A stretch of DNA of 64,000 nucleotides from assembly GCA_963720675.1 (NCBI GenBank), contig CAVRGH010000010.1:372001-436000 (forward strand), in the 5' to 3' direction. The position numbers and the translations under genes were made by a program. The notes under the pieces were generated by a model. It saw nothing but the letters and a program-made list of their open reading frames with translations. It was not told where the DNA came from and did no database searches. The stretch's first letter is position 1. Every line of letters starts with the position of its first letter. Origin of the DNA: JALHSW01 sp963720675 (GTDB taxonomy: Bacteria; Actinomycetota; Acidimicrobiia; IMCC26256; PALSA-555). Below are positions 53,574 to 62,732 of the stretch, in pieces.

Positions 53574-54748
53574 CGGGTCCTCTCCGGATCTGCTGGTGTC
53601 GCGGACGCGATCGCCTCGGCGAGGAGCACCGCCGGGTGCCGCACGTCGAGGCCGGCCGCGGCCAGGTGCATCGCACACCCGGGGTTCGCGGACGCCACGA
53701 GCACTGGGGCGTCACCCGCAGCGGCTCGGACCGCGGCGACCTTCCGGGCCCGGATCGCGCCGGCCAGCGCCGGCTCGACGGCGGCGTAGGCGCCACCGGC
53801 ACCGCAACAGAGAGCGTCGTCGCCGGTGCCGACGACGTCGTAGGCGCCCGCGAGCACTGCGTGCACCGCACCCGCGGCGTGCTGGACGTGTGCGAGGTGG
53901 CACGGGTCCTGGACGACGACCCGGCGACCGGTGGGCGTGAGCTCGAGACCGGCGCGGCCTTCGAGCCAGGTCGAGAAGTCCTGGACCCGGGCGGCAAAGG
54001 CCGCGGCCTCTGGCGTCCCGAGCAGGTGGCCGTAGTCCTGCATCGCCGCACCGCAGCCGGCGCTGTCGACGACGATGGGGGCATCACCCGGGTTCGCGGC
54101 GATCACTCGGCGCGCCAGTGCCCGCGCTTCCTCGACCCGACCCGCGTGGAGGTGAAGCGCCCCGCAACAGCTCGCGCGACCGGGTGACACCGCAGGATGT
54201 GCGCCCGTCGCAGCCATGACCACGAGCGCGGCTTCGTGCACGTCGCGCTGCCAGGCATCCATCACGCAGCCCGTGAACAGGACGGCGTCGGCCTCCTCGT
54301 TGGTGGCCCCGTGCAGGCGGATCGAGAGTCCGTGCGCCGACAGTCGGGGCAGGCCGAATCGGCGTGGCACCACATGCAGCCGCTGCGCGACGAGCAGCGG
54401 CCACGAGAGCAGGCGGAGGAGCCGGCGTCGCGGCAGCACCACTCGGAACCCGATCCACTCGGCCGCGCGACGGAGGAGCCCGTGGCGGCCGGGGTGCTCG
54501 CTCGCCAGCGTCGCACGCGTGCCCTCCATGAGCCGGCCGAAGGGGACCGACGAGGGACATGCCGCCTCGCAGCCGCGACACTGCACGCAGGCGTCCATCG
54601 CGGCCACGAAGGCGCCGTCGATCGGTGCTTCCCCGGCCTGCACCGCCCGCATCGCCGCGATGCGGCCGCGGGGTGACGCGACCTCCAGCCCCGTCACCCG
54701 GTAGGTCGGGCAGTGCGGCAGGCACAGCCCGCACGCGACACACGCCAC
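53570..54748 (-). CDS. glcF: glycolate oxidase iron-sulfur subunit
   Basis: About 392 residues. Two 4Fe-4S motifs at the N-terminus: CVACGLCLPHCPTYR and CVQCRGCEAACPSSVP. Two CCG domains follow (FTGCVMDA...RASCCGALH; DPCHLAHVQHAAG...ALCCGAGGAYA), as in GlcF and related heterodisulfide-reductase-like subunits. GTG 54748 is the only ordinary start, but the reading frame upstream (APALLGLDADELVA) looks coding and is open back to the glcE stop, so an unusual start there is possible. With GlcD and GlcE it oxidises glycolate to glyoxylate at the membrane. Confidence 0.9.
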   Translation of the reverse strand: MACVACGLCLPHCPTYRVTGLEVASPRGRIAAMRAVQAGEAPIDGAFVAAMDACVQCRGCEAACPSSVPFGRLMEGTRATLASEHPGRHGLLRRAAEWIGFRVVLPRRRLLRLLSWPLLVAQRLHVVPRRFGLPRLSAHGLSIRLHGATNEEADAVLFTGCVMDAWQRDVHEAALVVMAATGAHPAVSPGRASCCGALHLHAGRVEEARALARRVIAANPGDAPIVVDSAGCGAAMQDYGHLLGTPEAAAFAARVQDFSTWLEGRAGLELTPTGRRVVVQDPCHLAHVQHAAGAVHAVLAGAYDVVGTGDDALCCGAGGAYAAVEPALAGAIRARKVAAVRAAAGDAPVLVASANPGCAMHLAAAGLDVRHPAVLLAEAIASATPADPERTR

Positions 54749-54829
54749 CAGCTCGTCGGCGTCGAGGCCCAGCAGCGCGGGAGCGTTCGCGGGATCACCG
54801 TGGACCTGACGTCCACCCGTTGCCTGCGG

Positions 54830-55915
54830 TCATCGGCGCGTGACCTGACCGTCTACCTGAGCCTGAGAGTCTGGGCGGCTGGCCGGGAGCGGGACGCGTC
54901 CCGGCGCGAGCTTGCCCGTCGGGTCGAACTGCGCCCGGAGCCGCCCGTGCAGCTCCGGGCTGGGGAGGTCCACGCCGAACCCGTCGAGGCCAGGAGCCCC
55001 CGCCTCCCGGAGCAGCCAGCCACCCCGCGCGCCCGCTTCCTGCCGCGCCGCGCCGAGCGCTCCCTCGGTGTCGGTCGCGACGTGGATGGTCCCGACGCCG
55101 ATCTCGGCGAGCCACCGCAGGCCGGCGAGGTGCCCCAGCGCACGGCCCAGGTCCTGGAGCCGTCCCGGCGCCACGGAGATGCGGCCGCGGTGCTCCCCCA
55201 CCGGCCACCCGACCGCGTCGGACGCCTCGAGGCCCGCAGCGCGTGCCTCGGCGTCCACGTCTTCCGGGTACCCCTCCAGCCGGACGCGGGTGGTCGTGCC
55301 GTCCCAGGCCACCGTCGCCGGCCGGTGGCAGCGGCGGCGCACGGCGTCGGGATCGTCGTCACTCGCGCCCCACCACACCCGAGCGGGTTGCGGCCGGCAG
55401 CGCAGGATCACGCGGGTGAGGACGCCGATGGTGCCGAGGGAGCCCACCAGGAGTCGGGGCAGGTCGTACCCCGTGACGTTCTTCACGGTCGGGCCACCGG
55501 CCCGGACCAGGCGACCATCGGCCGTCGCGAAGCGGACCTCGAGCACCTGGTCGCGCAACGGCCCCACCCGTGCCCGCCGCGGCCCGGACAGACCAGCGGC
55601 CAGCGTCCCGCCGACGGTCGCCGTCGGGTCGCGGGGATCCAGTGCACATTCCTGGCCCTCGGGGTCGAGGAGGGCGGCGAGGTCCACGACCGTCGTGCCC
55701 GCGCCGACCGCAACGGTCAGATCCGCGGCGTCGTAGGCGACGATCCCCGCCGGTGCCCGTACCACGGTGGCATCCGACGGAGCCGGGCCGCCGACCTCGC
55801 GATGAGTCCCCGTCCCCCGCGGGTCCACGCGCTCGGCGCGTCCGACCACATCCGCGACCTCCCGCTCGGCGGCGAGGAGGTCGAGCCGCGTCGGGTCGGC
55901 TGGCGTCACACCCAT
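54830..55915 (-). CDS. glcE: glycolate oxidase FAD-binding subunit GlcE
   Basis: A 361-residue FAD-binding protein of the GlcE type. A PCMH-type FAD domain contains YDAADLTVAVGAGTTVVDLAALLDPEGQ, TVGGTLAAGLSGPRRARVGPLRDQVLEV and GGPTVKNVTGYDLPRLLVGSLGTIGVL, which is GlcE's distinctive KNVTGYDLxxLxxGSxGTLG stretch. The C-terminal region binds the other subunits. ATG 55915 overlaps the glcD stop by 10 bases. Confidence 0.9.
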   Translation of the reverse strand: MGVTPADPTRLDLLAAEREVADVVGRAERVDPRGTGTHREVGGPAPSDATVVRAPAGIVAYDAADLTVAVGAGTTVVDLAALLDPEGQECALDPRDPTATVGGTLAAGLSGPRRARVGPLRDQVLEVRFATADGRLVRAGGPTVKNVTGYDLPRLLVGSLGTIGVLTRVILRCRPQPARVWWGASDDDPDAVRRRCHRPATVAWDGTTTRVRLEGYPEDVDAEARAAGLEASDAVGWPVGEHRGRISVAPGRLQDLGRALGHLAGLRWLAEIGVGTIHVATDTEGALGAARQEAGARGGWLLREAGAPGLDGFGVDLPSPELHGRLRAQFDPTGKLAPGRVPLPASRPDSQAQVDGQVTRR

Positions 55916-57264
55916 AAGCCCGCCTGTTCGTCGCCGCTCGCGGACCGGCCGAGCTCTCCGCAACGACTTCCGCGCGGGAGCACCTTGTCAGGGTTCGCAA
56001 GACCGGCGGGGTCGAACGCATCGCGCAAGCGCGCCTGGGCGTCCAGGTCGTCGGCGTCGAAGTAGCTGCCCATCGCATCACGCTTCTCGATCCCGATCCC
56101 GTGCTCGCCCGAGAGCACCCCACCCGCGTCGAGGCACGCCTGGAGGATCGCATCGCCGGCGTCATGAACCCGTGCCCACACGCCCGGCCGGCGCGCGTCG
56201 AAGGCGATCAGCGGATGGAGGTTGCCGTCGCCTGCGTGAAAGACGTTCATCATCGTGAGCTGCTGCTCGTCGGCGATCTCCCCGACGCGTCGCAGGACGT
56301 CGACGAGGCGGGTACGAGGCACGACGGCGTCGTGGAGGTAGTAGTCGGGCGCGACGCGAGCGATCGCCCCGAACGCCGACTTCCTCCCCTTCCAGAGCAG
56401 CGCGCGCTCGGCGTCGTCGGCCGCGACCCGGACGTCCCGGGCTCCCGTGGCACGTCCGATGCGGGTCACCTCTGCGACCTCCGCGGCGACCCCACCCGCG
56501 AGCCCGTCGAGCTCGACGAGGAGGACCGCTGCCGCGTCGCGTGGGTAGCCGGCACCCACGAAGTCCTCGACCGCACGGGTGATCTGCGCGTCCATCATCT
56601 CGAGGGCGGCGGGCACGACGCCGGCCGCGATGATGCCGCTGACGGTCGCGGCCGCGTCTTCGATGCTCGTGAAGTCGAGCAGGAGGGTGCGCACGTCGGG
56701 CGGGTCGGGCGTGAGCCGCACCGCGACCCGCGTCGCGATGCCCATCGTCCCCTCGCTGCCGACGAAGCAGCCCCGCAGGTCGTATCCCGGGAGATCTGGT
56801 TCCAGCCCTCCGAGCCTGGCCTCCGTGCCGTCGGGCAGCACGACGTCGACCGCCAGCACGTGCGCGGCGGTGACGCCCGAAGCCAGGCAGTGAGGCCCAC
56901 CAGCGTTGGTCGCGACGTTCCCACCGATCGTGCAGGCCGCCTGGGACGACGGGTCCGGGGCGTAGTGCAGGTCGAGATGGCGGACCGCCCTGCTCAGGTC
57001 GAGGTTGAGGACGCCGGGCTCCACCCACGCCACCCGGCTCGCAGCATCGACCTCGACGATGCGGTTCAGCTGGGTCGTCACGATCAGGACCGGATGGTCC
57101 AGAGGTGTCGCGCCGCCCGCCAGACCGGTCCCGCTCCCACGCGCGACGAACGGGCGCCCATGGCGCGCCGCGACCGCCACCGCCGCGGCGACCTCGTCCG
57201 CTCGCTCGGGGAAGCAGACGACGGCAGCGTGCCCGCGCTCGTGGCCCGCGTCACGCGCGTACAA
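55906..57264 (-). CDS. glcD: glycolate oxidase subunit GlcD (FAD-linked oxidase)
   Basis: At least 452 residues. FAD domain: VARGSGTGLAGGATPLDHPVLIVT, ACTIGGNVATNAGGPHCLASG and VGSEGTMGIATRV. The C-terminal cap has MNVFHAGDGNLHPLIAF with the catalytic-side His, and LSGEHGIGIEKRDAM. These are the hallmarks of GlcD/D-lactate dehydrogenase oxidases. TTG 57264 is the first ordinary start, but the frame upstream (DHALVADLQEVLGHERARAEPLELSL) is clearly GlcD-like and ends only at a TAA near 57373, with no ATG, GTG or TTG. An indel or a rare start is likely. Confidence 0.9.
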   Translation of the reverse strand: MYARDAGHERGHAAVVCFPERADEVAAAVAVAARHGRPFVARGSGTGLAGGATPLDHPVLIVTTQLNRIVEVDAASRVAWVEPGVLNLDLSRAVRHLDLHYAPDPSSQAACTIGGNVATNAGGPHCLASGVTAAHVLAVDVVLPDGTEARLGGLEPDLPGYDLRGCFVGSEGTMGIATRVAVRLTPDPPDVRTLLLDFTSIEDAAATVSGIIAAGVVPAALEMMDAQITRAVEDFVGAGYPRDAAAVLLVELDGLAGGVAAEVAEVTRIGRATGARDVRVAADDAERALLWKGRKSAFGAIARVAPDYYLHDAVVPRTRLVDVLRRVGEIADEQQLTMMNVFHAGDGNLHPLIAFDARRPGVWARVHDAGDAILQACLDAGGVLSGEHGIGIEKRDAMGSYFDADDLDAQARLRDAFDPAGLANPDKVLPRGSRCGELGRSASGDEQAGLWV

Positions 57265-57430
57265 CGACAGCTCGAGCGGCTCGGCGCGCGCACGTTCGTG
57301 GCCCAGGACCTCCTGGAGGTCGGCGACGAGCGCGTGGTCGTTCGATGTGGAGGGGATTGCCGAAGATTACCGACGGTGCTGGGTAACCTCGCCCCGAGGA
57401 GCCGATCGAGATCTCGAGGAGGACACGCCG

Positions 57431-58192
57431 ATGGCCGGACCGACCCGCGAATGGGTCACGTTCGACGATCCGAAGGAGGAGCGGCGCTGGCAGATCGACA
57501 TCACCTACCTGCTGTCCTCCTGGACCTGCATCTTCGGCGCCGGCTGCCAGGGCGTCCTCACCGGGCCGGCTCCGGAGCTCGTCCAGGGGTGCTGCTCCTA
57601 CGGCGCGCACTTCTCCGACAAGAAGGATCGCGACCACGTCGTGAAGGCCGCTCGTGACCTGACCGACGACGAGTGGCAGTACGCGGCCGCCGGCCGGAAG
57701 AAGGGCATCTACGCGAAGGCGGGCAAGGACGAGGACGGCAAGGTCGAATGGCGCACCCGACTCGCCGACGATGCCTGCATCTTCCTCAACCGCCCCGGGT
57801 TCGATGGTGGAGTCGGCTGCGCGCTGCACATCCACGCCGCCCGCACGGGCAAGCACCACAGCGACGTGAAGCCCGAGGTGTGCTGGCAGCTCCCCCTGCG
57901 GCGGATCGACGAAGAGCAGGAGGACGGGAGCGTCGTCTCGACGCTCACCGAGTTCGCACGCGACGGCTGGGGCGAGGGCGGCGACGACTTCGCCTGGTGG
58001 TGCACCGAGGCACCCGAGGCGTTCGTCGGTCAGGAACCGGTGTACGTGAGCCTCGGCGAGGAGCTCCGCAAGATGCTCGGCACCAAGCTGTACAAGCGGG
58101 TCGTCGCGTACCTCGACGAGCAGGTCAGGGCGCGGCCTGCTCCCGTGATGCACCCTGCACAACGCGTGGAGCTCAAGCCCACCCGCCGCTAG
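57431..58192 (+). CDS. Cys-rich protein of unknown function (YkgJ/DUF3109-like pattern)
   Basis: A 253-residue protein with clustered cysteines: TCIFGAGCQGVL, GCCSYGAHFSDKKDR, DDACIFLNRPGF, GVGCALHIHA and later CWQLP and WWCTEAPEAF. Such spacing (CC preceded and followed by single Cys over 80 residues) resembles YkgJ-type zinc or iron-sulfur binding proteins. ATG 57431 follows AGGAGGA closely. It is divergent from glcD (about 170 bases) and overlaps the SDR gene stop by 4 bases at its 3' end. Function unknown. Confidence 0.72.
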   Translation: MAGPTREWVTFDDPKEERRWQIDITYLLSSWTCIFGAGCQGVLTGPAPELVQGCCSYGAHFSDKKDRDHVVKAARDLTDDEWQYAAAGRKKGIYAKAGKDEDGKVEWRTRLADDACIFLNRPGFDGGVGCALHIHAARTGKHHSDVKPEVCWQLPLRRIDEEQEDGSVVSTLTEFARDGWGEGGDDFAWWCTEAPEAFVGQEPVYVSLGEELRKMLGTKLYKRVVAYLDEQVRARPAPVMHPAQRVELKPTRR

Positions 58193-58953
58193 AGCAGCGA
58201 CAGACCGCCGTCGATCACGAGCACGGAGCCGGTGAGCCAGGCGGCGGTGTCGGACGCCAGGTAGAGCGCGGCGCCCGCCACGTCGTCGGGTTGCCCGATG
58301 CGGCGCATCGGGTGGCGCGCCGCGATGCCGGCCTCGTCGGTCTCCCAGAGCGCGCGGGCCATGTGGGTCTTCACGAGGCCGGGGGCCAGCGCGTTGACCC
58401 GGACATCGGGACCGAGCTCGAGCGCGAGCTGCTTCGTCATGTGGACGAGCGCGGCCTTCGACGCGTTGTAGATCCCGATGAACGGGGACGGATGGAGGCC
58501 GCCAACGGACGCAACGTTCAGGATCACCCCGCCGTGCTCGCGCATCCAGGAGCGCCACGCGGCCTGGGCCAACAGCAGCGCACCTTCCAGGTTCACCTCG
58601 AGCACCTTGCGCACCTTGGCCGGTTCGGTCTCGATCATGGGGCCGAACGCGGGGTTCGTCGCCGCGTTGTTCACGAGGATGTCGAGCGCACCCAGCTCCG
58701 CAACGCACCGGTCGACCGTCTCCTGGATCGCCTCGGGGTCGCCCGCCGAGCCGGCGACCGTGAGGATCGACCCACCCACGGCCCGGACCGCCGCTTCGGT
58801 CTCCGCGAGCTCGTCGGCCTTCCGGGCGAGCACGCACACCGCGGCCCCCGCGGCCACGTAGGCGTCCACGATCGCGCGGCCGATCCCCCGCGTCCCGCCG
58901 GTGATCAGGGCGACCCGGTCGTCGAGGCGCAGCGCGGTGGCCGGGTCGATCAC
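58189..58953 (-). CDS. short-chain dehydrogenase/reductase
   Basis: A 254-residue classical SDR. TGGTRGIGRAI binds NAD(P), NNAATNP is the structural motif, LNVASVGG supplies Ser, and YNASKAAL supplies the catalytic Tyr and Lys. The C-terminal LTGSVLVIDGGLSL is typical of FabG-like oxidoreductases. It is preceded at 8 bases by the GroES-like gene, in the same operon. Substrate unknown. Confidence 0.9.
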   Translation of the reverse strand: MIDPATALRLDDRVALITGGTRGIGRAIVDAYVAAGAAVCVLARKADELAETEAAVRAVGGSILTVAGSAGDPEAIQETVDRCVAELGALDILVNNAATNPAFGPMIETEPAKVRKVLEVNLEGALLLAQAAWRSWMREHGGVILNVASVGGLHPSPFIGIYNASKAALVHMTKQLALELGPDVRVNALAPGLVKTHMARALWETDEAGIAARHPMRRIGQPDDVAGAALYLASDTAAWLTGSVLVIDGGLSLL

Positions 58954-58961
58954 GCTCGCAC

Positions 58962-59318
58962 CTAGAGGTACAGCCCGGTCTCGGCCTCGGAGCGGCTCGA
59001 GGCGGTCGCGTGCACGTCGCGCTCCCTGAGGATGAGGAAGTCGTCGCCCCGGATCTCGACCTCGTAGCCGCTGTCGGGGGCGAACAGGACGCGGTCGCCC
59101 TCCTGCACGTTGCGCACGGTGGGGCCGACGGCGACGACCGAGGCCCAGTGGAGCCGTCGATCGACGTTCGCGGTCGCCGGGATCAGGATGCCGGCCCGGG
59201 ACTTGCGCTCCCCGATCTCGTCGGAGGGCCGGGCCAGGATGCGGTCGGCCAGCATCTTGATGGCGTGCTTGACGTCGGAATCGTCCGGCGTCTGGGCATT
59301 CGCGGCGGCGTCCGGCAT
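58962..59318 (-). CDS. GroES-like (chaperonin 10 family) protein
   Basis: A 118-residue protein resembling Cpn10: an N-terminal tail of about 30 residues, then MLADRILARPSDEIGERKSRAGILIPATA (broken by the mobile-loop region), RNVQEGDRVLFAPDSGYEVEIRGDDFLILRERDV. The last part is the GroES YGGxEVKxxGExYLxxxExD strand. No groEL is nearby and the tail differs from canonical GroES, so it may be a specialised paralogue. ATG 59318 gives the family-like N-terminus. Confidence 0.8.
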   Translation of the reverse strand: MPDAAANAQTPDDSDVKHAIKMLADRILARPSDEIGERKSRAGILIPATANVDRRLHWASVVAVGPTVRNVQEGDRVLFAPDSGYEVEIRGDDFLILRERDVHATASSRSEAETGLYL

Positions 59319-59416
59319 GCGGGCGAGGTTACCGCCGGGCCCTCCGGGCACCCGCTTCCGGCCTGCACGGAGCCCTCGGCTACATTTCGCGTCACTCGGC
59401 CCTGTTTGGAGCAGAA

Positions 59417-60349
59417 GTGTCCGACTTCGTCGCCCCAACGACCACCCCGCTTCCGGCCGCACGCAGCCGCACGCGCCGCCTCGGCGCCACGCTGCGGACC
59501 TACTTCCTGCTGACCAAGCCGAGGGTCATCGAGCTGCTGCTCGTCACGACCCTGCCGGCGATGATCCTCGCCGACGGCGGCTTTCCCTCCGTCGGGCTCA
59601 TCGTCGCCGTCCTGTTCGGCGGAGCCCTCGCCGCCGGCGGCGCGAACACGATCAACTGCTGGATCGAGCGCGACCGCGACCACCTGATGAAGCGGACGCG
59701 ACATCGTCCGCTGCCGTCCGGCGATGTCGACCCCAAGCGCGCCCTGGTCTTCGGCCTGGTCATGGAGACGGTGGCCTTCGCCTTCCTGTGGGGGACGGCC
59801 AACCTGCTCGCCGCGTCGCTCGCCGTCAGCGCAACGCTGTTCTACGTGTTCGTCTACACGATCTGGCTGAAGCCCCGGAGCCCGCAGAACATCGTGATCG
59901 GTGGCGCCGCCGGCGCGGTCCCTGCGCTGGTCGGCTGGGCAGCCGTGACGGGCAGCCTCGCCGCGCCCGCCTGGGTGCTGTTCGCCATCGTGTTCTGCTG
60001 GACGCCGCCGCACTTCTGGGCGCTCGCCCTCAAGTACCGCGAGGACTATGCGGCCGCGGGGATCCCGATGCTCCCCGTGGTCAAGGGCACGAAGGTCGCG
60101 GTACAGCAGATCCTCGTGTACTCCGTCGTCGTGTTGGCAGTCAGCCTCACGCTTCCCCTCGTGACCCCCATGACGCCGCTGTACCCGATCACCGCCGCGA
60201 TCCTCGGCATCCTCTTCGTTGTCAGCGCCGAACGGCTCCGGCGCGACCCCACCCCCGAGCGAGCGATCAAGCTGTTCATGTTCTCGAACACCTACCTCGC
60301 GCTGCTGTTCGCGGCCGTTGCCGTCGACACCCTCCTCCAGGCCTCCTGA
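59417..60349 (+). CDS. ctaB: protoheme IX farnesyltransferase (heme O synthase)
   Basis: A 310-residue UbiA-superfamily prenyltransferase with about nine membrane helices, converting heme B to heme O for cytochrome oxidase. KPRVIELLLVTTLPAMIL begins helix 1, NTINCWIERDRDHLMKRT with RPLPSG is the first Asp-rich motif and its conserved followers, and WTPPHFWALALKYREDYAAAGIPMLP is the second. GTG 59417 is preceded by GGAG. It divergently faces the GroES-like gene; a TACATT -10-like box lies at about 59380-59385. Confidence 0.94.
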   Translation: MSDFVAPTTTPLPAARSRTRRLGATLRTYFLLTKPRVIELLLVTTLPAMILADGGFPSVGLIVAVLFGGALAAGGANTINCWIERDRDHLMKRTRHRPLPSGDVDPKRALVFGLVMETVAFAFLWGTANLLAASLAVSATLFYVFVYTIWLKPRSPQNIVIGGAAGAVPALVGWAAVTGSLAAPAWVLFAIVFCWTPPHFWALALKYREDYAAAGIPMLPVVKGTKVAVQQILVYSVVVLAVSLTLPLVTPMTPLYPITAAILGILFVVSAERLRRDPTPERAIKLFMFSNTYLALLFAAVAVDTLLQAS

Positions 60350-61019
60350 GGCTCCGGCCCCGCGTCATCGGGGTCTGCTCCTGCTCATCGCAGCGGCCGT
60401 GGTCGTCGCCGTCGCCGGCCTGACCACCTGGGTCGTCGTCTCCAGCGACGAGACCGTCGCCGGCCCGACGTCGACGAGCACCGGGCAGCCGGCACCCGCC
60501 GGTGGCGCGTCGTGCACCCCCGAGATCGCCGCGGGGCCGGCCGAGGTCGGGCAACCGGCGCCCGAGCTCCGGCTGCGGGGGCTCGACGGCGGGTGCGTCG
60601 ACCTCGCCGACCTGCGCGGCCGGCCGGTCATCGTGAACTTCTGGGCGTCGTGGTGCTTCCCCTGCCGTCAGGAGATGCCGCTGCTGCGCGACGGGTACGC
60701 GAAGTACCGCGACCAAGGTCTCGAGATCGTGGGGATCCCGTACCGCGACATCGACGGTGACTCCCGTGCGTTCGCCGAGAAGTACGGGGCGACGTGGTTG
60801 CTCGCCAAGGACGTCGACTCGGCCGCCGCGAACGCTTACGGCGTCCGGCCGATCCCCCAGTCGTTCTTCATCCGACGCGACGGGACGATCGCGGCCCACG
60901 TCCGCGGGATGACGACCGAGGACTTCAACCGCGAGGTGCGCAAGATCGTCCGGGAGGACCCGACATCGACTTCGACCGCCGTCCCGGGCCCCACCTCGTC
61001 ATCGGGCGGCAACGGCTGA
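60345..61019 (+). CDS. TlpA/ResA-type membrane-anchored thioredoxin
   Basis: About 220 residues. An N-terminal signal-anchor (LLLLIAAAVVVAVAGLTTWVV) leads to a thioredoxin fold with the redox motif WASWCFPCRQEMP, VGIPYRDIDGDSRAFAEKYG and the cis-Pro in RPIPQSFFIRRDG. Such proteins reduce apocytochrome c or assemble oxidase copper sites, fitting the adjacent ctaB. No ATG, GTG or TTG is found in frame just before the anchor: the frame is open back into ctaB, and the start I give (overlapping the ctaB stop) is a placeholder. A CTG at 60375 or an indel may explain it. Confidence 0.85.
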   Translation, partial: PEAPAPRHRGLLLLIAAAVVVAVAGLTTWVVVSSDETVAGPTSTSTGQPAPAGGASCTPEIAAGPAEVGQPAPELRLRGLDGGCVDLADLRGRPVIVNFWASWCFPCRQEMPLLRDGYAKYRDQGLEIVGIPYRDIDGDSRAFAEKYGATWLLAKDVDSAAANAYGVRPIPQSFFIRRDGTIAAHVRGMTTEDFNREVRKIVREDPTSTSTAVPGPTSSSGGNG

Positions 61020-61024
61020 CACGG

Positions 61025-61759
61025 CTACTCCTCCCAGCGGAAGAAGCGCACTGCCAGGAGCGGCGCGGCGATCGCCCACACGACCAGCACGCCAGTGCTG
61101 CCCCACGGGAACGAGCCGCCACCGAGCGCGTCGCGCACGCTCTCGCTGAGCGCCGCGGCAGGCAGCGCCCTCGCGAAGGTCTGCAACGCGTCCGGGAGCT
61201 TGTGCAGCGGGTAGGCCATGCCCCCGAGGAAGAGCAGCACGAGGAACAGGGCGTTGGCCGCCGCGAGGTTCGCCTCGGCCCGGAGCGTGCCGGCCATCAG
61301 CATGCCGATCCCCGCGAAGGCCACGGTGCCGATCAGCAGCAGGACGACCGCCAGTGCAATGCCGCCGGTCACCTCCCAACCGAGCGCGAGCCCGGTCACG
61401 ACGATCACGATCGTTTGCAGCAGCTCGATCACCAACACGTTCACGGTCTTCGCGACGAGAAGACCGCCACGGGAGAGCGGCGTCGACCCGAGCCGCTTCA
61501 ACACCCCGTAGCGACGCTCGAAGCCGGTCGCGATCCCCAGGCTCACCATCGCCGTCGACATCACTGCGAGTGCGAGCACACCGGGCACGAGGAAGTCGAC
61601 GGGTCGGCGAACGGTCGTGTTCACCGCGTCGACCTTGGTGAAGAACACGAGGATCCCCACCGGGATCAGGAACGAGACGAGCAGACTCTCGCCGCGACGG
61701 AGCGTGAGCAGCAGCTCGACCCGGGTCTGGCCGAGGACCGCCCGCCTGCCTCCGCTCAT
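61025..61759 (-). CDS. ABC-2 type transporter permease
   Basis: A 244-residue membrane protein with six helices, the ABC-2 permease partner of the ATPase at 61756. LRRGESLLVSFLIPVGILVFFTKV leads into helix 1, GIATGFERRYGVLKRLGSTPLSR is the conserved ABC-2 cytosolic coupling region, and FLGGMAYPLHKLPDALQTFARALP lies before the last helix. ATG 61759 overlaps the ATPase stop (ATGA). Likely exports a drug, lipid or polysaccharide; next to carotenoid genes, but no direct link shown. Confidence 0.9.
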   Translation of the reverse strand: MSGGRRAVLGQTRVELLLTLRRGESLLVSFLIPVGILVFFTKVDAVNTTVRRPVDFLVPGVLALAVMSTAMVSLGIATGFERRYGVLKRLGSTPLSRGGLLVAKTVNVLVIELLQTIVIVVTGLALGWEVTGGIALAVVLLLIGTVAFAGIGMLMAGTLRAEANLAAANALFLVLLFLGGMAYPLHKLPDALQTFARALPAAALSESVRDALGGGSFPWGSTGVLVVWAIAAPLLAVRFFRWEE

Positions 61760-62685
61760 GACGGCAGCTCGCGCGTCAGGCGGAGGAAGACCTCTTCGAG
61801 CGACCGGCGTCCTGCCTGCAGCTCGCCGAGGCGGATCCCCGCGTCGCGCAACCAGATGGCGAGATCGGCCACGAGCTCGGGGGTCGCCTCGGCTGCGACC
61901 GAGTACTCCCCCGCCCGGGACTCGAGCACCGCCCCGGGCGCGAGCCCGAGCGAGATCGCCAGCGCGGCGACGTCCAGCCCCGGTGCACACGAGAACCGGG
62001 TCTCGTCACCCGCGGCCGCGCTCGTGAGCTCGGTCGGGGTTCCGAGCGCGACGAGGCGTCCGTGGTCGACGATCGCGAGGCGATCGCAGAGCTGCTCGGC
62101 TTCGTCCATGCCGTGGGTGGTCAGCACGACCGTGACCCCGTCGTCGCGCAGCCCGCGCACCAGATCCCAGGTCGTCGCCCGGGCGTGGGGATCCATGCCC
62201 GCGGTCGGCTCGTCGAGGAAGACCACACGCGGTCGTCCGATCAGAGCGATCGCGAGGGAGAGCCGTTGCTTCTGACCGCCCGACAGCCGCCGGACGTAGG
62301 TCTGGCGCGCATCGTCGAGGCCCACGGCACCGAGGAGCCGGTCCGGGTCGTCGGCGTCGTCGTAGAAGGCGGCGAACAGGCGCAGTGCCTCCAGGGGCTT
62401 GATCCCCGGCGCGAGCCCACCCTCCTGGAGCATGACCCCGACCTGGGGCCGGAGCTGTCGACCGTCGGCGATCGGGTCGAGGCCGAGCACGCGCACGCGC
62501 CCCACATCGGGACGGCGGTAGCCCTCGAGGATCTCGACCGTCGTCGTCTTCCCGGCACCGTTGGGTCCGAGGATCCCGAAGACCTCGCCCGGTGCGACGC
62601 TCAGCGACAAGCCGTCGACGGCCCGCGTGGACCCGTAGTGCTTCTCGAGATCGACGACCTCAATCGCCTCGGTCGCCGGGAGCAT
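61756..62685 (-). CDS. ABC transporter ATP-binding protein (DrrA type)
   Basis: A 309-residue ABC ATPase. Walker A is GPNGAGKTTT, the signature LSGGQKQRLSLAIAL, Walker B VVFLDEPTAGMD, and the switch His in TTHGMDEAEQL. The C-terminal 80 residues form an accessory domain as in DrrA-type exporters. ATG 62685 starts directly before EAIEVVDLEKHYG. With the permease it forms a two-gene exporter. Confidence 0.92.
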   Translation of the reverse strand: MLPATEAIEVVDLEKHYGSTRAVDGLSLSVAPGEVFGILGPNGAGKTTTVEILEGYRRPDVGRVRVLGLDPIADGRQLRPQVGVMLQEGGLAPGIKPLEALRLFAAFYDDADDPDRLLGAVGLDDARQTYVRRLSGGQKQRLSLAIALIGRPRVVFLDEPTAGMDPHARATTWDLVRGLRDDGVTVVLTTHGMDEAEQLCDRLAIVDHGRLVALGTPTELTSAAAGDETRFSCAPGLDVAALAISLGLAPGAVLESRAGEYSVAAEATPELVADLAIWLRDAGIRLGELQAGRRSLEEVFLRLTRELPS

Positions 62686-62732
62686 CGGGCGCGCAGCCTA
62701 CCGGAGGCGTCTTCTGTGCCCAGATCGAGTGC

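Noticed and set aside
58962..59318. Canonical groES of a groESL operon
   Set aside because: No groEL adjacent and sequence departs from canonical GroES in the N-terminal tail, so only a GroES-like call is made.
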